From Platycnemis pennipes (taxonomy: Eukaryota > Arthropoda > Insecta > Odonata > Platycnemididae), in the NCBI GenBank assembly GCA_933228895.1, contig OW121846.1:9579915-9643914 (forward strand): DNA of 64,000 nucleotides. The letters are read 5' to 3'. The notes beneath the pieces were generated by a model. The model did no database searches, was not told where the DNA came from, and saw only the letters and a program-made list of their open reading frames with translations. Position 1 is the first letter of the stretch. Each line of letters begins with the position of its first letter. Of this stretch, positions 1 through 10,034 are shown piece after piece. Made by a program: the position numbers and the translations under genes.

Positions 1-246
1 AATAATTTGACTAAACCAGGATTCGAATCGAAATCTCCTATTTGTCGGACAGGTATATTATAATGTAGCTATAGCCACTCGCATCAGTAATCAATTAATG
101 CTCAGGGAGAATTTCAGCAGAGGCTTGCATCTCCATTACTTCCAGCTACTAGTAATTTTGTGAAACTGATCTATCCCAACTCTGAAAGAATCAAGGACCC
201 ATGATTCTCATTCGGGACGTAGTCTGCCGGTGATGACTACACATTT

Positions 247-430
247 GCCGGCCGTGGTAGCCAGGTTGGTAGGGCGCTGGCCCGACAATCCGACCGTTGG
301 GGGTTCGAATCCAGCTCAGGGAATAGATATTTTATTTGCTCAGCGATTAAAATCTTAGGTTCGTCATCGATGCGATATAGCTATCGATAAAATAAACATA
401 TATGCAGTTAGAGCATCTAAAACCCAAGGA
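247..430 (+). repeat. tRNA-derived SINE (SINE-1 family), copy 1
   Basis: The head resembles a tRNA: an A-box-like stretch (TGGTAGCCAGGTTGG) is followed about 45 bases later by a good B box (GGGTTCGAATCCA). The body ends in a conserved block, TTAGAGCATCTAAAACCC. The same tail in diverged form lies downstream of B boxes near 6.3 kb and 27.0 kb, which is why I treat the three as one SINE family transcribed by RNA polymerase III. No clear poly-A or target duplication is visible. Confidence 0.6.
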
Positions 431-897
431 AAAAGCGTATACAGCGTAAACCCTCACATATCGCGGTTCCACAAGACGCGATTTCGTTAAGACGTGGTCA
501 TAGACATGTACCCAATTTCACAAGACGCGATCGAAAGATCACCCGCAGTTAAGGCATAATATACAACCAAATATAATTTGACATGTATTAAAAATGCACT
601 CGTTGGCTATAATATATATTGCGGGTTAGTGGAAATGCACCTGTGAGGAAATAACACACATGATTTTAATCTTCGATTAGAAAAGTGTGACCAAGACTGT
701 AATTTTTAATTGATGCATAGGATTTCTCAAAATTCTCATATTCGTCGTACACGAAATGGATGTCGGGAAGACTGAAACACGAAATCATGACTTGCGCGCC
801 GCCCTATACGGTAATTTTGTCACTTCGCCGATCTCTGCCGCTGTGCTTGGAAGACCTCATGGTGTTTTTAATGTGTGGTTATAGGTGCGTTTCGTTT
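431..897. other. Unassigned sequence
   Basis: No coding frame, RNA gene or repeat recognised. The motif ACAAGACGCGAT occurs twice (about 471 and 518), but nothing else supports an element. Confidence 0.5.
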
Positions 898-1020
898 CAT
901 CATCATCGGTCAGCAATCCTAGGAAGGGTTTGACGCAGCCCTCCACTCCATTCTTCTATCGGCCAACCTCTTCATATTGATGTGATTCTTCTCTTTTACA
1001 TCCTTCACAACCTGTTTCAT
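898..1020 (-). mobile_element. LINE-A (RTE-type) 3' end fragment, copy A0
   Basis: Read on the minus strand this is the last about 120 bases of LINE-A. It carries the segment equivalent to 62,640-62,775 of the nested copy, ending in the ATGATGATG-type tail. The 5' truncation is severe and lies just after the region encoding the end of the ORF2 protein. This is a typical dead-on-arrival LINE insertion. Confidence 0.8.
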
Positions 1021-2110
1021 AATTTTTGTTTATGTTTTCTTTATTCTAATTTAAATACTGGATGGAACATTAAATAGTACGTTGTAATAACGTCTCGTTC
1101 TCAATGTATCCTTTTCTACACGTGATGGCTCTTTCTGCGGCTCAATATAAGGCGTATTTTCAAATAAGTTCTTTTTCAATACAATATCAAAATTGTTTGC
1201 CAATCTCCTAAGTTCCTTATTCATTTGATTAGAAAATAATTCCTATTTCCAAAGTTTGCCTGCTCATAACCACTTGGTATTTTCACTGTGTTCGACGGTT
1301 TCGTTTAGTAAGTTAATTAGGTAAGTCGATTATTTATTTTTTTATTTTTTTTAATCGGGATTTTTAATTCACGATTGCCCGGCGATATGCATACGTTGAA
1401 GAAGTTCCAGAAACCTTGAAAATAACAAATAGATACATCTTCTTCATCTACTCATTCACAATGCAAAAGGATTACATTTGTGTAAGAACATCATACGTTC
1501 AATATAGTTTCGAAGAGAAGTCACTGTCTAAATTGTTGATACCTAATATTGAATTTCCATTTGGGCATGGTAAGTATGAAACCTTTTGCTTTACATTAGA
1601 GGTATCCTTGTCATCGAAACATATTAGGCCTGTCAGCATGTGAAGCCTCTTCCCCGTGATCACAGTCCCGAAATTCGCCTCGAATGTCTCTCAAGGGGTT
1701 ATTGGAAATGCAGCAAATAGTTTTAAAATAAAAATATGTTGTTGTTACTGCCGTAAACGTAAGGGACTAGCATCTAACAGTCACGCTGTAAACTATTCGG
1801 AAAAAGGAAAAAAATTTGGTCATGCTAGGAACCGAGCCTTCGTCAAAAACATTGTTACCACACCTCAGCCCACTCGGCCAAGGCTGTCGGCCAATAGGGG
1901 GAGAGCGCCCTGCAAAGAATTTATACGGAGTACAATTCTATGGTTTTATAAAACTCAATAGAAATTCTTTAAGAAGCCTGTTCAAGGAGTGGTTCTTGTA
2001 AGCTACAAAATAAATTGACGCATTAATAATTGCGAGCTATGCCTCGTTACGCGATCTCATGCATTATGTTTCAGCGTTTACCTATACTTTGAGTGTAAAA
2101 AAAATTCAAT
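1021..2110. other. Unassigned AT-rich sequence
   Basis: Short open frames occur here (for example 1,656-1,961) but their translations resemble no family I know and lack domain structure. I regard them as chance. Confidence 0.5.
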
Positions 2111-2422
2111 GCAAATTCTCGCCATATTTCATTATAAGTGCATTTGAATTTGAAATTTGAAGTGCATTCAATGATAACACTAATTCAACCATTAGAATAC
2201 AGTATCCATCGATATTTGCTCATTTCTTTGAATAACGTCGTAGGTGAACTCCCGTATTGAACGACAAGAAATAATGTCATGATAATTCAAATTCTCGCCT
2301 CATTTGCAGTGCATTCAATAATAATCCTAATATAATCATTAAAATACAGTATCCATTGATATATTTGTTCATTTCTTTGAATAAACGTCGTAGGTGAACT
2401 CCCTTATCGAACGACAAGAGAG
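2111..2422 (+). repeat. Diverged tandem duplication, two units
   Basis: Two consecutive units share, in order, CAAATTCTCGCC, GTGCATTCAAT, AATACAGTATCCAT, TCATTTCTTTGAATAA, CGTCGTAGGTGAACTCCC and a CGAACGACAAG-like end. The first runs about 2,111-2,272 and the second about 2,288-2,422. The units differ by substitutions and small indels, so the duplication is not recent. Confidence 0.75.
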
Positions 2423-2429
2423 TTACAGA

Positions 2430-2680
2430 CGCTCCGTAACCCGCTGTAGGATATCGTGCTTTCGATAAGCCGTTTCCGTTCGATACGAAGAACCGTAATA
2501 GTTTTATCGTACTATTTGCCCCGTAACGAACGACAACTCCTTCGCCGTATCGTCATACTTATCGAACGATATCAACAGAAGAACCGTAATAGCATTTCAG
2601 TTGTCGAACGATACGTATTGAACGGAAACTACCTTACCGTTCGACAACTGCCTTATAGAAAGATCCGTAATAGACACCCT
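2430..2680 (+). repeat. Cluster of degenerate TATCGAACGATA-type motifs
   Basis: Short motifs related to TTATCGAACGA, GTTCGACAAC and AGAACCGTAATAG recur many times in both orientations, for example near 2,477, 2,526, 2,560, 2,603 and 2,637. The motif continues one present at the ends of both units of the preceding duplication. It could be a degenerate satellite or the subterminal repeat array of a DNA transposon; no transposase is visible nearby. Confidence 0.55.
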
Positions 2681-2737
2681 GTTCTTTCCTTCTGCCTATG
2701 AGTGGTGACTTTGACTGGACTAAATTGTCTTAGACCC

Positions 2738-3215
2738 TTAGTTGGTGTGTGGATTTCATGATACCAACGTGTTCCATGTGCAGTGCGGTCATAAAACGTT
2801 CCCAGAAAATGATGAAGTGCAACACTTGTGACAAAGCTTCTCACCTCACCTGCTCCTCTTTAAATGAGACGGACCCTGAATTACTAGAAGAAACACATCA
2901 AACCTGGACCTGCTCAACATTTATGGCTGGAATCCGCTCCGAGCGTGGGGAGGACACGGTGATCAAACCCATGGGCGACATGCATCGTCCAGACATCAGT
3001 CAACCAGATAGTTCCGGATCAATATTGAAAAAACTATTGAATCGTGTTATGGAAATGCAGGACGATCAAGGTGAGTTTAAAAATACTATTAAAAGTGAGT
3101 TGAGTGAACTGCGTAATGCTGTGTCGCCCTGGACAACGTAATTAAATGAGCAGACAAAGACAATTGCATTCATAACTGATTCTTTCCCAAATGTTTGTAC
3201 AAAATTTGATAAAAT
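2738..3215 (+). pseudogene. LINE ORF1-like relic: PHD-like zinc finger plus coiled coil
   Basis: The frame from about 2,749 encodes a compact Cys/His array: two CxxC pairs (CSMC, CNTC), an HLTC pair and a WTC near the end of the finger. This resembles the PHD/RING-like finger found in the first ORF of many CR1/jockey-like LINEs. A heptad-like segment follows (around residues 95-125: MEMQDD, EFKNTIKSELSEL). A stop interrupts at 3,139, but the next codons still read as a continuation (QTKTIAFITDSFP). No RT follows directly, so this is an orphan ORF1 fragment. A host PHD-finger gene is less likely because there is no intron structure and the surroundings are repetitive. Confidence 0.55.
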
Positions 3216-4146
3216 GACGGCAAGGCCGGGAACGTCTTTGACTTGCCGGAAGGCGTCGCATGAAGATCCGCGCATAATTAGTGGCGGAGGGGGTGTAGTA
3301 GGTGGCAGGGGTTGGCGGAGTGGGGACGCGAGGAGGAGGAGGACGGTTTTGCAAGAACAAGAGAATCGATCGAGTGCCGCCGTCCCGGTTCGATCCCCGG
3401 CGATGCCACTCGAGCCGCCATCGCAGAACGCCAAGCATCCTCTCACCGCACTCCACTCTGGCTCTCCACAGCGAGCACAGCAGCAATGTGGTGCACGGCC
3501 GCGATGACCGCAAGCCATCGGATCGAACCAGTCAACACCCTGCTCCAAATCGTTACATGTTTTCTACGTTTACTCAAAAACTAGTGTCTGACATTTCTAC
3601 GGTGCATATTCGGCTCTCAAAGACAACGGACGCCTTTCCACTCTCCGTGCCTCACTCGCGGCTACCGACAGAGTTCAAGTCAACTATTGACACAAAAGAT
3701 TATTTTCAGTGAATGGGCCGTGCACATAACACCTTGTAAGAACTATTAATCAATGTTTTAAATACGCGATTCTATACACTGAACCAGAAGTTGCTCCAAG
3801 AGGACTACCAGACTAGCTGAAAAAGGAATACATCGCTGAAAATAAAACTTGCAAACAATAGTGGCGGTATATGGATAGCCAACCTCTCCTTACATTGAGA
3901 CTTGAATTCACCGATGTCACAGCAGGACAATAACTTAATCGTTGCTCAACGTAAATTTACCAATCATGTGTATTCCCTGTAAAAGGAGACGACTACTGGA
4001 GGAGGCTGCAAGGCGTCTAGGGAATTCCATCTAAGGGCATTTCAACACGTTGGAAAAGTGATTAACTGAGACGCAAACCAAAAGGTTATAGCCGTGCATT
4101 GAACTAAAAGCTGAAATTTTACTACTGAAAAAGAGTTACTCGATAT
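3216..4146. other. Locally GC-rich, unassigned sequence
   Basis: The stretch 3,216-3,520 is distinctly GC-rich and purine-rich, and open in several frames for compositional reasons. It holds a B-box-like sequence (CCCGGTTCGATCCCCGG at 3,384), but no convincing A box at the right distance. From 3,720 to 4,146 nothing is recognised. Confidence 0.4.
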
Positions 4147-4162
4147 CATCATCATCGGTCAA

Positions 4163-4841
4163 CTATCCTGAGAATCGTTTGACGCAGCCCTCCACTCGAT
4201 CCTTCGAACGGCCACCCTCTTCATATAGACGTAGCTCTTTTACATTCTTCAGAACTTGCTCCATATACCTCATACGAGGCCTGCCCTTTCCATTCTTCCC
4301 GTTCATTTTTCCCTCGACAATTGTCTTCATCAGGCCGTCGTGCCTTAAGATGTGGCCCATTAAGTTGTCCCGTCTTCTTATTAATGTTTTCAGTAGACAT
4401 CTGTTCTCTCCCACTCTTCTTAAGACTTCTTTGTTTGTCACTCGATCGATCCATTTTCTCTTCATCATTCTTCAGTAGCACCACATTTCAAATGCTCCCA
4501 GCCTGGACTTCTCTGCTGCTGTTATTGTCCATGCTTCGCTGCCTTAATAGAATGCTCCAGGTGTATGTTCTAATGAAATATTTCCTCACTTCCACGCTTG
4601 TATTTGCAGCTGTAAGCAGAATCTTCTTCACGTAAAATTCCCTTTTCGCTTGAGCAATTCAACTGGCAATTTCACTTCTACTTCGTCCATCGCTGGTTTC
4701 TCGGCTTCCCACGTAGCTGAATTCTTCCACCTCCTCGATTTTTTGTTTTCCTATTTTAACATTGGTTCTCGATTCCTTCCTTCTACTGCATACCAATACC
4801 TTAGTTTTCTTTTTACTGATAATCAGATGATATCTGGTCAT
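4163..4841 (-). pseudogene. LINE-A C-terminal region (copy A1)
   Basis: After the FADD motif the frame continues with MTRYHL, KKKTKVLVCSRRKE and VGSRETSDGRSRSEIAS, then a TGA (4,659) that is shared with two other copies. Beyond it the last segment (4,163-4,468) carries the RTE-type C-terminus: KWIDRVTNKEVLRRVGE, MGHILRHDGL, GKGRPRMRYMEQVLK. The downstream residues are conserved among copies, so they once belonged to a functional protein. Confidence 0.82.
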
Positions 4842-4844
4842 CGT

Positions 4845-5654
4845 TCATTCCATAGTTTCTAATGTCTTCTTTAAATCTCCATCTGATTCTGCCATGACTG
4901 CTATGTCATCGGCGAATCGTAGCAAGCTGATTTTCTCCCCGTGGATATTCACTCCCGGAGACTTTTCTTTGACTTCTTGAATGGCATTCTCGATGTAGAC
5001 ATTGAATAATATGGGAGACAGTGCACACCCTTGCCTCACTCCTTTCTTTATGCTTGCTTCTGTACTGCTGGGTCCTGGTTTGATTATGGCCATCTGGTTT
5101 TTATACAAGCTGTGGATAACTCGACGGTCATTGTATGATACTCCAATTTCTTTCCGAATCTTTAGCATCATATTCCAATCCACGTTGTCAAATGCCTTCC
5201 TCAAATCTGCAAATGTAACAAACGTCGGTAGATTCTTCTCTATTCTCTTCTCTATAAGTAGCCTGAGGGTCAAAATCGCTTCTCTTGTGCCCTTGTTTCT
5301 TCTGAACCCGAATTGGTCCTCATCCAGGAACTCCTCAGTTTTTCGTTCTATTCTTCTATAGATGATTCTCGTCAATATCTTCGAGGCATGTGTCGTCAGG
5401 ATTATGGTCCTAAACTGTTCACAGTTCTCAGCCCTCTTCTTTTTGGCAATAGGGTTGATGATGTTCTTCTCAAAGTCCGCGGGTATCTCTTCTGTTGAGT
5501 ACATATCGCATATGGTTTTGTACAGCTGAGTAAATGTCTTCTTTCCGGCGTTTTTTATTAGTTCGGCAGGAATCTCATCTATTCCCGAAGCCTTATTTAT
5601 CCTCAGATCCCTTACAGCTGCATCAAATTCTGAACTTAAGATTGGGGCTTCCAT
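4845..5654 (-). pseudogene. LINE-A reverse transcriptase domain (copy A1)
   Basis: About 269 codons open. Motifs in order: KASGIDEIPAELI (RT start), IINPIAKKK and LTTHASKILTRII (fingers), EDQFGFRRNKGTREA, DLRKAFDNVDWNMM (palm; the usual first catalytic Asp is here FADLRKAF), KKGVRQGCALSPILFN, and RFADDIAVMAE with the catalytic FADD. This sequence type belongs to RTE-clade LINE ORF2, which makes cDNA by target-primed reverse transcription. The frame opens just after an in-frame TAA that replaces an Asn codon seen in the 61.3 kb copy. It closes at a TGA where that copy has Arg. Both lesions keep the frame, so the whole is one decayed ORF. Confidence 0.88.
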
Positions 5655-6136
5655 TTAATCCTTACCGACTTCATTTTCCTCTTCGATTACTTCCGCTCTA
5701 AGATAGCCTCCATTGTGCAACTCTTCCAAGTATTCCTTCCATCTCTTCACTTTGGCCTCATGTTCAAGTTCTCCATTCTTGTCCCTGATGCTGTTACATC
5801 TTGCAGCCCGTTCCTTGAAGTGATTTCTCACCATCCTGTAGGCAACTTCCACATTTCCTTTTGCAAGGTTGCTTTGTACATCTTCGCATAGATCCTTCAT
5901 CCACATTTCCCTTGCTTTTCTCGCTTTACGGTTTATATCATCCCTGATTCTTTTTTAGCGAAGTTGTCATTCTTCATTTCCACATTTTTATATTTGCTTC
6001 TCTCTTCAATCAATTCTAAGACTTCTTCTGTAATCCATGGCTTTTTCTTGACAACTTTTTTTCCCCCCAGAACTTCTTTTGCTGCTTCCTGTAGCCCGAT
6101 TTTGTTCTCTCCCATTTCTTTTCTCCTGTTTTTCAA
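5655..6136 (-). pseudogene. LINE-A linker region upstream of RT (copy A1)
   Basis: Two open pieces (5,933-6,136 and 5,655-5,906) match the basic, helical linker between endonuclease and RT in the 61 kb copy: GLQEAAKEVLG, KKPWITEEVLELIEERSKY, WMKDLCEDVQ, RMVRNHFKE, NSIRDKNGELE. A frame change around 5,910-5,950 separates the pieces. The element is truncated upstream of this point, so the endonuclease is missing. Confidence 0.8.
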
Positions 6137-6169
6137 TCAAATGCTCTTCGTCTCTCTATAAAGGAGAAA

Positions 6170-6321
6170 TAATCTAAGAGTCGTCAACGCGTCGGCCTGA
6201 CACTCCCAAAAGCCGTGGGGTCGAATTGCCGTCTCGTGAATGAATGCCGTGTTATCCTTAGTTTTACAAGAACATCAGAAAGGCACGATAAAATCTCAGA
6301 AGTTGGAGCAACTAAAATCGA
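6170..6321 (+). repeat. SINE-1 family, diverged copy
   Basis: A B-box-like sequence (GGGGTCGAATTGCC) sits 30-40 bases after CGTCAACGCGTCGGCCTGAC. The unit ends with TTGGAGCAACTAAAATCGA, matching the tail of the copies near 0.4 and 27.0 kb. It lies directly beyond the truncated 5' end of the LINE-A copy A1. Confidence 0.45.
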
Positions 6322-7322
6322 CTCTACTCGAATCCTACCCTGGATATGGTAGTTGTGTTAGCCATAGGTTTATGTTAATCAGTACCGTATAGCCTCAAAC
6401 GTTGGAGACCCTGAAATCCAAATTCTACCACTACGACCGATTTAGAGCATCGCTGTCTGTAACAGCGAGGAAAATCACGTCACGTCTTTTCGAAAAGATC
6501 TCTCACTCACATGACCGTGAACACATTTGAGACTTGGGTGATATGTTCGTCGATTTTTCTCCGATTCTTTTAATGCTGTTGTGGCATTGTCTCTTTCAGT
6601 GTTCTGGCATGAGGTTCCTATTTTAATCCGTAATGCAGTAAGCAGGGATTTTTGCCTCTATTTCTACGACTTCTAATGCGTACTTTTTTTCTTTCATGAA
6701 AATTATTGGCATAGAAATATCCTTCCATTTTGTTTAATATTACTGAGAATTATACTAGCCATGGATACAGGTGTAATTAAATTATCGTCAAACTGCCTCT
6801 TTTCAACGTGGAATATTAAGTATCTTGCATTATGAACCACGTGTTTGAGCATTAGAATTTTCTCGTGTGGTAGTGCTCAGTTTTCCTAATAAATATAAAC
6901 CTTACTATCTTTCAACCCGTTGTAGGGGTATACCTCTTCTTATCTGAGTGACTAATTCGTTTATTGTGGCCGAAGTCAGACTTTCCGTATTAAATTTCAT
7001 TTGTTTCTTTTCTCTATTATTGCACTTTAGCATTTAGCGCGGAATAGTTCATGGCCTTAAGGAATTATATGGTTTCGTGATATTAATTAAATACTGCTAA
7101 AATGTCAGTTCTGACTTTTAAGTTACTCGTTACTTAAATCTTATGCCAACGATTATTTCTATCTCCCTGAAAGATGATCGAATATTGCCAATTAAATACT
7201 GAACTGGTTGAAGAAATCGACCCTCGTAATCAACCATTTCTGAAACACAGCCATTGCTACTTGTCCACCACTTTAAATTCATGAGCCAGCCTCTGGTATT
7301 ACCTGAAAAATCTCCCATAATA
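6322..7322. other. Unassigned AT-rich sequence
   Basis: No coding frame of note, no recognised repeat. A second TTGGAGACCCTGAAATCC near 6,402 resembles the SINE-1 tail but has no head. Confidence 0.5.
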
Positions 7323-7323
7323 T

Positions 7324-7507
7324 AGGATTTAGTTCTTTTCTGGGGGACTAATGTGGTAAATTCTTCGCAGGTTTTCTACCGGGTCAAGAGTTCAGCTACC
7401 GACGATTCAAAGGCTGACTCCGCCATCGTCCTCAGCGCATTGATTTGAGGACAGGGCAGGCAGCGAAGAATTAACTGCATTAGTTCGCCGGAAAAGAACT
7501 AAATCCT
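7324..7507. repeat. PLE-2 5' inverted repeat with embedded pseudo-LTR block
   Basis: Arms 7,324-7,368 and 7,463-7,507 are inverted copies matching at about 39 of 45 positions (outer sequence AGGATTTAGTTCTTTTC). The loop holds the PLE terminal block in reverse orientation compared with 10,085-10,168. On the minus strand the loop contains CTGAGGA followed by GGC...GCC, a layout like the catalytic core of PLE hammerhead ribozymes. Confidence 0.75.
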
Positions 7508-8187
7508 GCTTAACACACCTCTACGTAAAGGAAACACATGGAATCATACGCCACCTTGAAGACCTGCGGAAAGAGAAGGCGAAGATTTTCAGCTCGCTAG
7601 CCTTCCTCCTAAAGTGCCGGGACCAAGATACCCAAATTCGCTCTCATCCGTACGGTGGTGGACGGAGGCGCGGCGAACCTCACCATGAGGAGGAACGCCA
7701 TGATACGGGAGCGGATTCATGACAAAGGAAGAGCTCTAGACGCAAAAGCGAGGAATGCATACACCTCCGCCTTCCTGCGTCCCTCTCCCTTCTGACTGGG
7801 ACTACATGGACAGAGCCACGGGTGCCCAAGGTGATCTTCTACTTCGCAACGCAACACGGAGAGGCAGCAAAACAACTACGATCCACTCTCCAATCATACG
7901 GTAACGACCCAAGAACGGGACAAAGGCCGAATTATCATCAATCTGACCCGCTAACATTTGGACGAATCAACTTTATTAGTTCTCTCCAGAGGCCACAACT
8001 TTGCTCCATTGCCGAAATCAATTTCTTAGAGCGACATCATAGGAGGAATAGAACAAGCAATCAGGAGGCTCCCAGAGGAGGAGATAAGGAGTGAAGTCAC
8101 AATGACCCTTAGAAGGGTCGTGATTAGAATCTAACATCACCATGGAGGAACGGAACCCCCTGCGCTGCCCGCAGCATAACACCACAG

Positions 8188-8442
8188 TTGCCGGCAGAAA
8201 AAGACAAAGCCACGGTGGTCTTAAAGAAGGATGAATACCACCAAAAAATCCAAAACATCCTGCGAGACGCAGCGTGCAGACCACTGCCTCGTGACCCCAC
8301 CGAAAGAAAAGCAATCGACCGGATCAAGAAGGCGGGAATTCTCCAGGCGAAGACGCCTCACACCACAGGCCCCTATACCAACTATTCTACACGGACCGCC
8401 AAATATACACCAGGAAGGGTCCCCGGCTCTCGGCTCTCCCAC
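8188..8442 (+). pseudogene. PLE-2 N-terminal RT region
   Basis: The frame reads PAEKDKATVVLKKDEY, a degraded form of the PADKG-NATVVL motif that opens the PLE reverse transcriptase. NILRDAACRPLPRDPTER and then, in another frame, LHGPPNIHQEG (normally LYGLPKIHK) follow. Upstream, 7,505-7,640 still reads as the helical N-terminal region (HLYVKETHGIIRHLEDL). At least one frameshift separates the two RT pieces. Confidence 0.7.
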
Positions 8443-8575
8443 TCATAACCTGGCGAAGTATCTCACCGGAGTCCTAGCGCCACTTGTGGGCACATGCGAA
8501 CACCACACAAAAATCCGCCGAGTTCGTCCGAATTCTGAGGGAACTTACACCGAGCCGACATCCTAGTCAGCTCTG

Positions 8576-9330
8576 ATGTCGTCTCTTTGTTCACCGGTGC
8601 CCCATGAAAGAGACGATCCAACTCTTGGAGGGCAGATTCGACCACAGCACTGGCAATCTATTCCGCCACGAGTTAACGACGACGTACTTCATGTACTTCG
8701 AAAATTCCGATGCTATGGCCATGGGTTCCCTTCTCTCACTGGCGATAGTCAACTATTTTCTGTTAGATATTGAGGAGAGGGCCATAACCTCCGCGAAACT
8801 TGAAGCTGAAGTACATACTTCCATCGCTACGTAGATGACACTTTTATTGTTTGGCCGCACGGACCCGAGACGCTACCAGAGGTCCTAGACACAGAACGAG
8901 CAACACCCCAATATCAAGTTTGCAATGGAAACGGAGGACAGAAGAATCAACCATTCCTTGATATTCTGGTCCACCGCAAGGAAGACGGAACCCTGGAAAT
9001 TGGAAATATTTCTGTGTATAGAAAACCTACACTAACGGATCTTTATTTAAATGGTCGCAGCAACTCCTCCCAACGAAGAGAAGTCCTGTCGACCATGGTT
9101 CAACGTGCCCGAACGATAGCAGGCAATTAAGTCTGCCAATGGAACTTAACATTTAAGGAAAACCTCTCCACCTGATGGGTACAACAAAAGAGACATTGCA
9201 TTGGCCCTGAAAGGATCCTTCAAGAAGGACTACCAAACGAGACAGAGGGAGAAAGCCATCTGATTCTGGAAAGTTCCACCCACAAAAGAGGATCCTGCTG
9301 CCCAAGGTCCTTAACGTATCCTTCAAGGAC
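8576..9330 (+). pseudogene. PLE-2 RT palm and linker
   Basis: Recognisable parts, in changing frames: MKETIQLLEGRF, AMGSLLSLAIVNYFLLDIEE (degraded from the PLE motif AMGSPLSPV.ANI), then YVDDTFIVWPHG with the catalytic YVDD at about 8,830. FLDILVHRKEDGTL and YRKPTLTDLYLN follow, then the linker YNKRDIALALKGSFKKDYQ near 9,175. The many indels show a long-dead copy. Confidence 0.75.
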
Positions 9331-9382
9331 CTTGCCTGCTGCCACAGCCTGCCTCCCATGCACCTCTCGCCACCTACTACAC

Positions 9383-9560
9383 CATACTTCAGCTTAAATT
9401 CCGCGGAGGTTAGGGCCCTCATCTCAAAATCTTCCATAAAAATGTTGTCCATCACCGGTGAGAGAGGGGAACCCAAGGCCACGCCATCGCAATTTCATTT
9501 TCCCTCGTACATGACGTACGTCGTCGTCACCAGGTGGCGGAATAGATTGACAGTGCCACC
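9383..9560 (-). pseudogene. Inverted PLE RT segment inside PLE-2
   Basis: On the minus strand this reads ALGSPLSPVMDNIFMEDFE and RALTSAEFKLKYG, the same RT region as 8,640-8,816 on the plus strand. Nucleotide matches include CAATCTATTCCGCC and ATAGATTG counterparts and the CTCCGCG.AA.TT.AAGCTGAAGTA block. The inverted copy keeps the motif better than the forward copy does. It interrupts the linker just before the endonuclease, which resumes at about 9,565. It could be an insertion from another PLE or an inverted duplication. Confidence 0.75.
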
Positions 9561-9564
9561 ATCT

Positions 9565-9980
9565 TGGGAATATTTTCCAGAATACTGAAAAAGTACAACT
9601 TAGAGTCAATCCACATGCCATTACAAAAGCTGAGGAATCGTCTTGTCCGGGTCAAGGACATATTGGGACTTAAAACTCCTCGAGTGTATCGCATTCCTTG
9701 TGAGTGCGGGGTAGCGTACTAAGGAGAGACTGACCAAACCTTAGAAAGCAGAGTGAAGGGACGATGCATTAGACAGAGCTATCCCGGGAAATCGGCCATC
9801 GCGGAGCACAGCCTAACGAAAGATCACAGCACCTGTTTTGACGACGCCAAACTCATCAGTATGGTAAACGGATACTGGGACCGTTTGACAAAAGGGGGCA
9901 TTGAGATCCGCTTGGAGATCAGAGAAACTTCAACACAGACTCAGCCAATCCACGGCACGGCTGCCCTCCACGGCAAATAA
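9565..9980 (+). pseudogene. PLE-2 GIY-YIG endonuclease domain
   Basis: The plus frame reads SRILKKYNLESIHMPLQKL, KDILGLKTPRVYRIPCECGV, then AY-stop-GET, where the family has the AYIGET core of the GIY-YIG motif. SYPGKSAIAEHSLTKDH and GYWDRLTKGGIEIRLE complete the domain. The CECG and later His/Cys residues are the zinc-binding features of PLE endonucleases. One in-frame TAG/TAA at the catalytic core inactivates it. Confidence 0.8.
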
Positions 9981-10034
9981 TCCGCAAGATTAAGGAAACG
10001 AGGTCGAAGAGCGGCAACCAGGGGCCACCTGACC

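Larger units (their letters stand above)
4147..6150 (-). mobile_element. LINE-A (RTE-type) 5'-truncated copy A1
   Basis: A 2.0 kb minus-strand copy of the LINE found nearly complete at 59,784-62,779. It starts within the linker between the endonuclease and reverse transcriptase domains and runs through the RT and C-terminal region to the ATGATGATG-type 3' end. The reading frame is kept over about 1.3 kb with only a few stops. This makes A1 the best-preserved RT-encoding copy in the window. No target duplication was found. Confidence 0.9.

Noticed and set aside
1656..1961. 101-codon frame as a possible gene
   Set aside because: No domain, no recognised similarity, overlapped by another frame of similar length, and AT-rich spacer around it.
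2749..3141. Host PHD-finger gene
   Set aside because: No introns or conserved neighbours, stop at the end of the coiled coil with the frame continuing, and LINE ORF1 proteins have the same layout.
3384..3400. CCCGGTTCGATCCCCGG as a tRNA T-arm
   Set aside because: No A box or acceptor stem at the right distances. The region is GC-rich and such palindromes arise by chance.
3066..3712. Several overlapping frames of 90-160 codons on both strands
   Set aside because: Multiple frames open at once because of GC-rich composition; low-complexity Arg/Gly/Pro translations with no motif.
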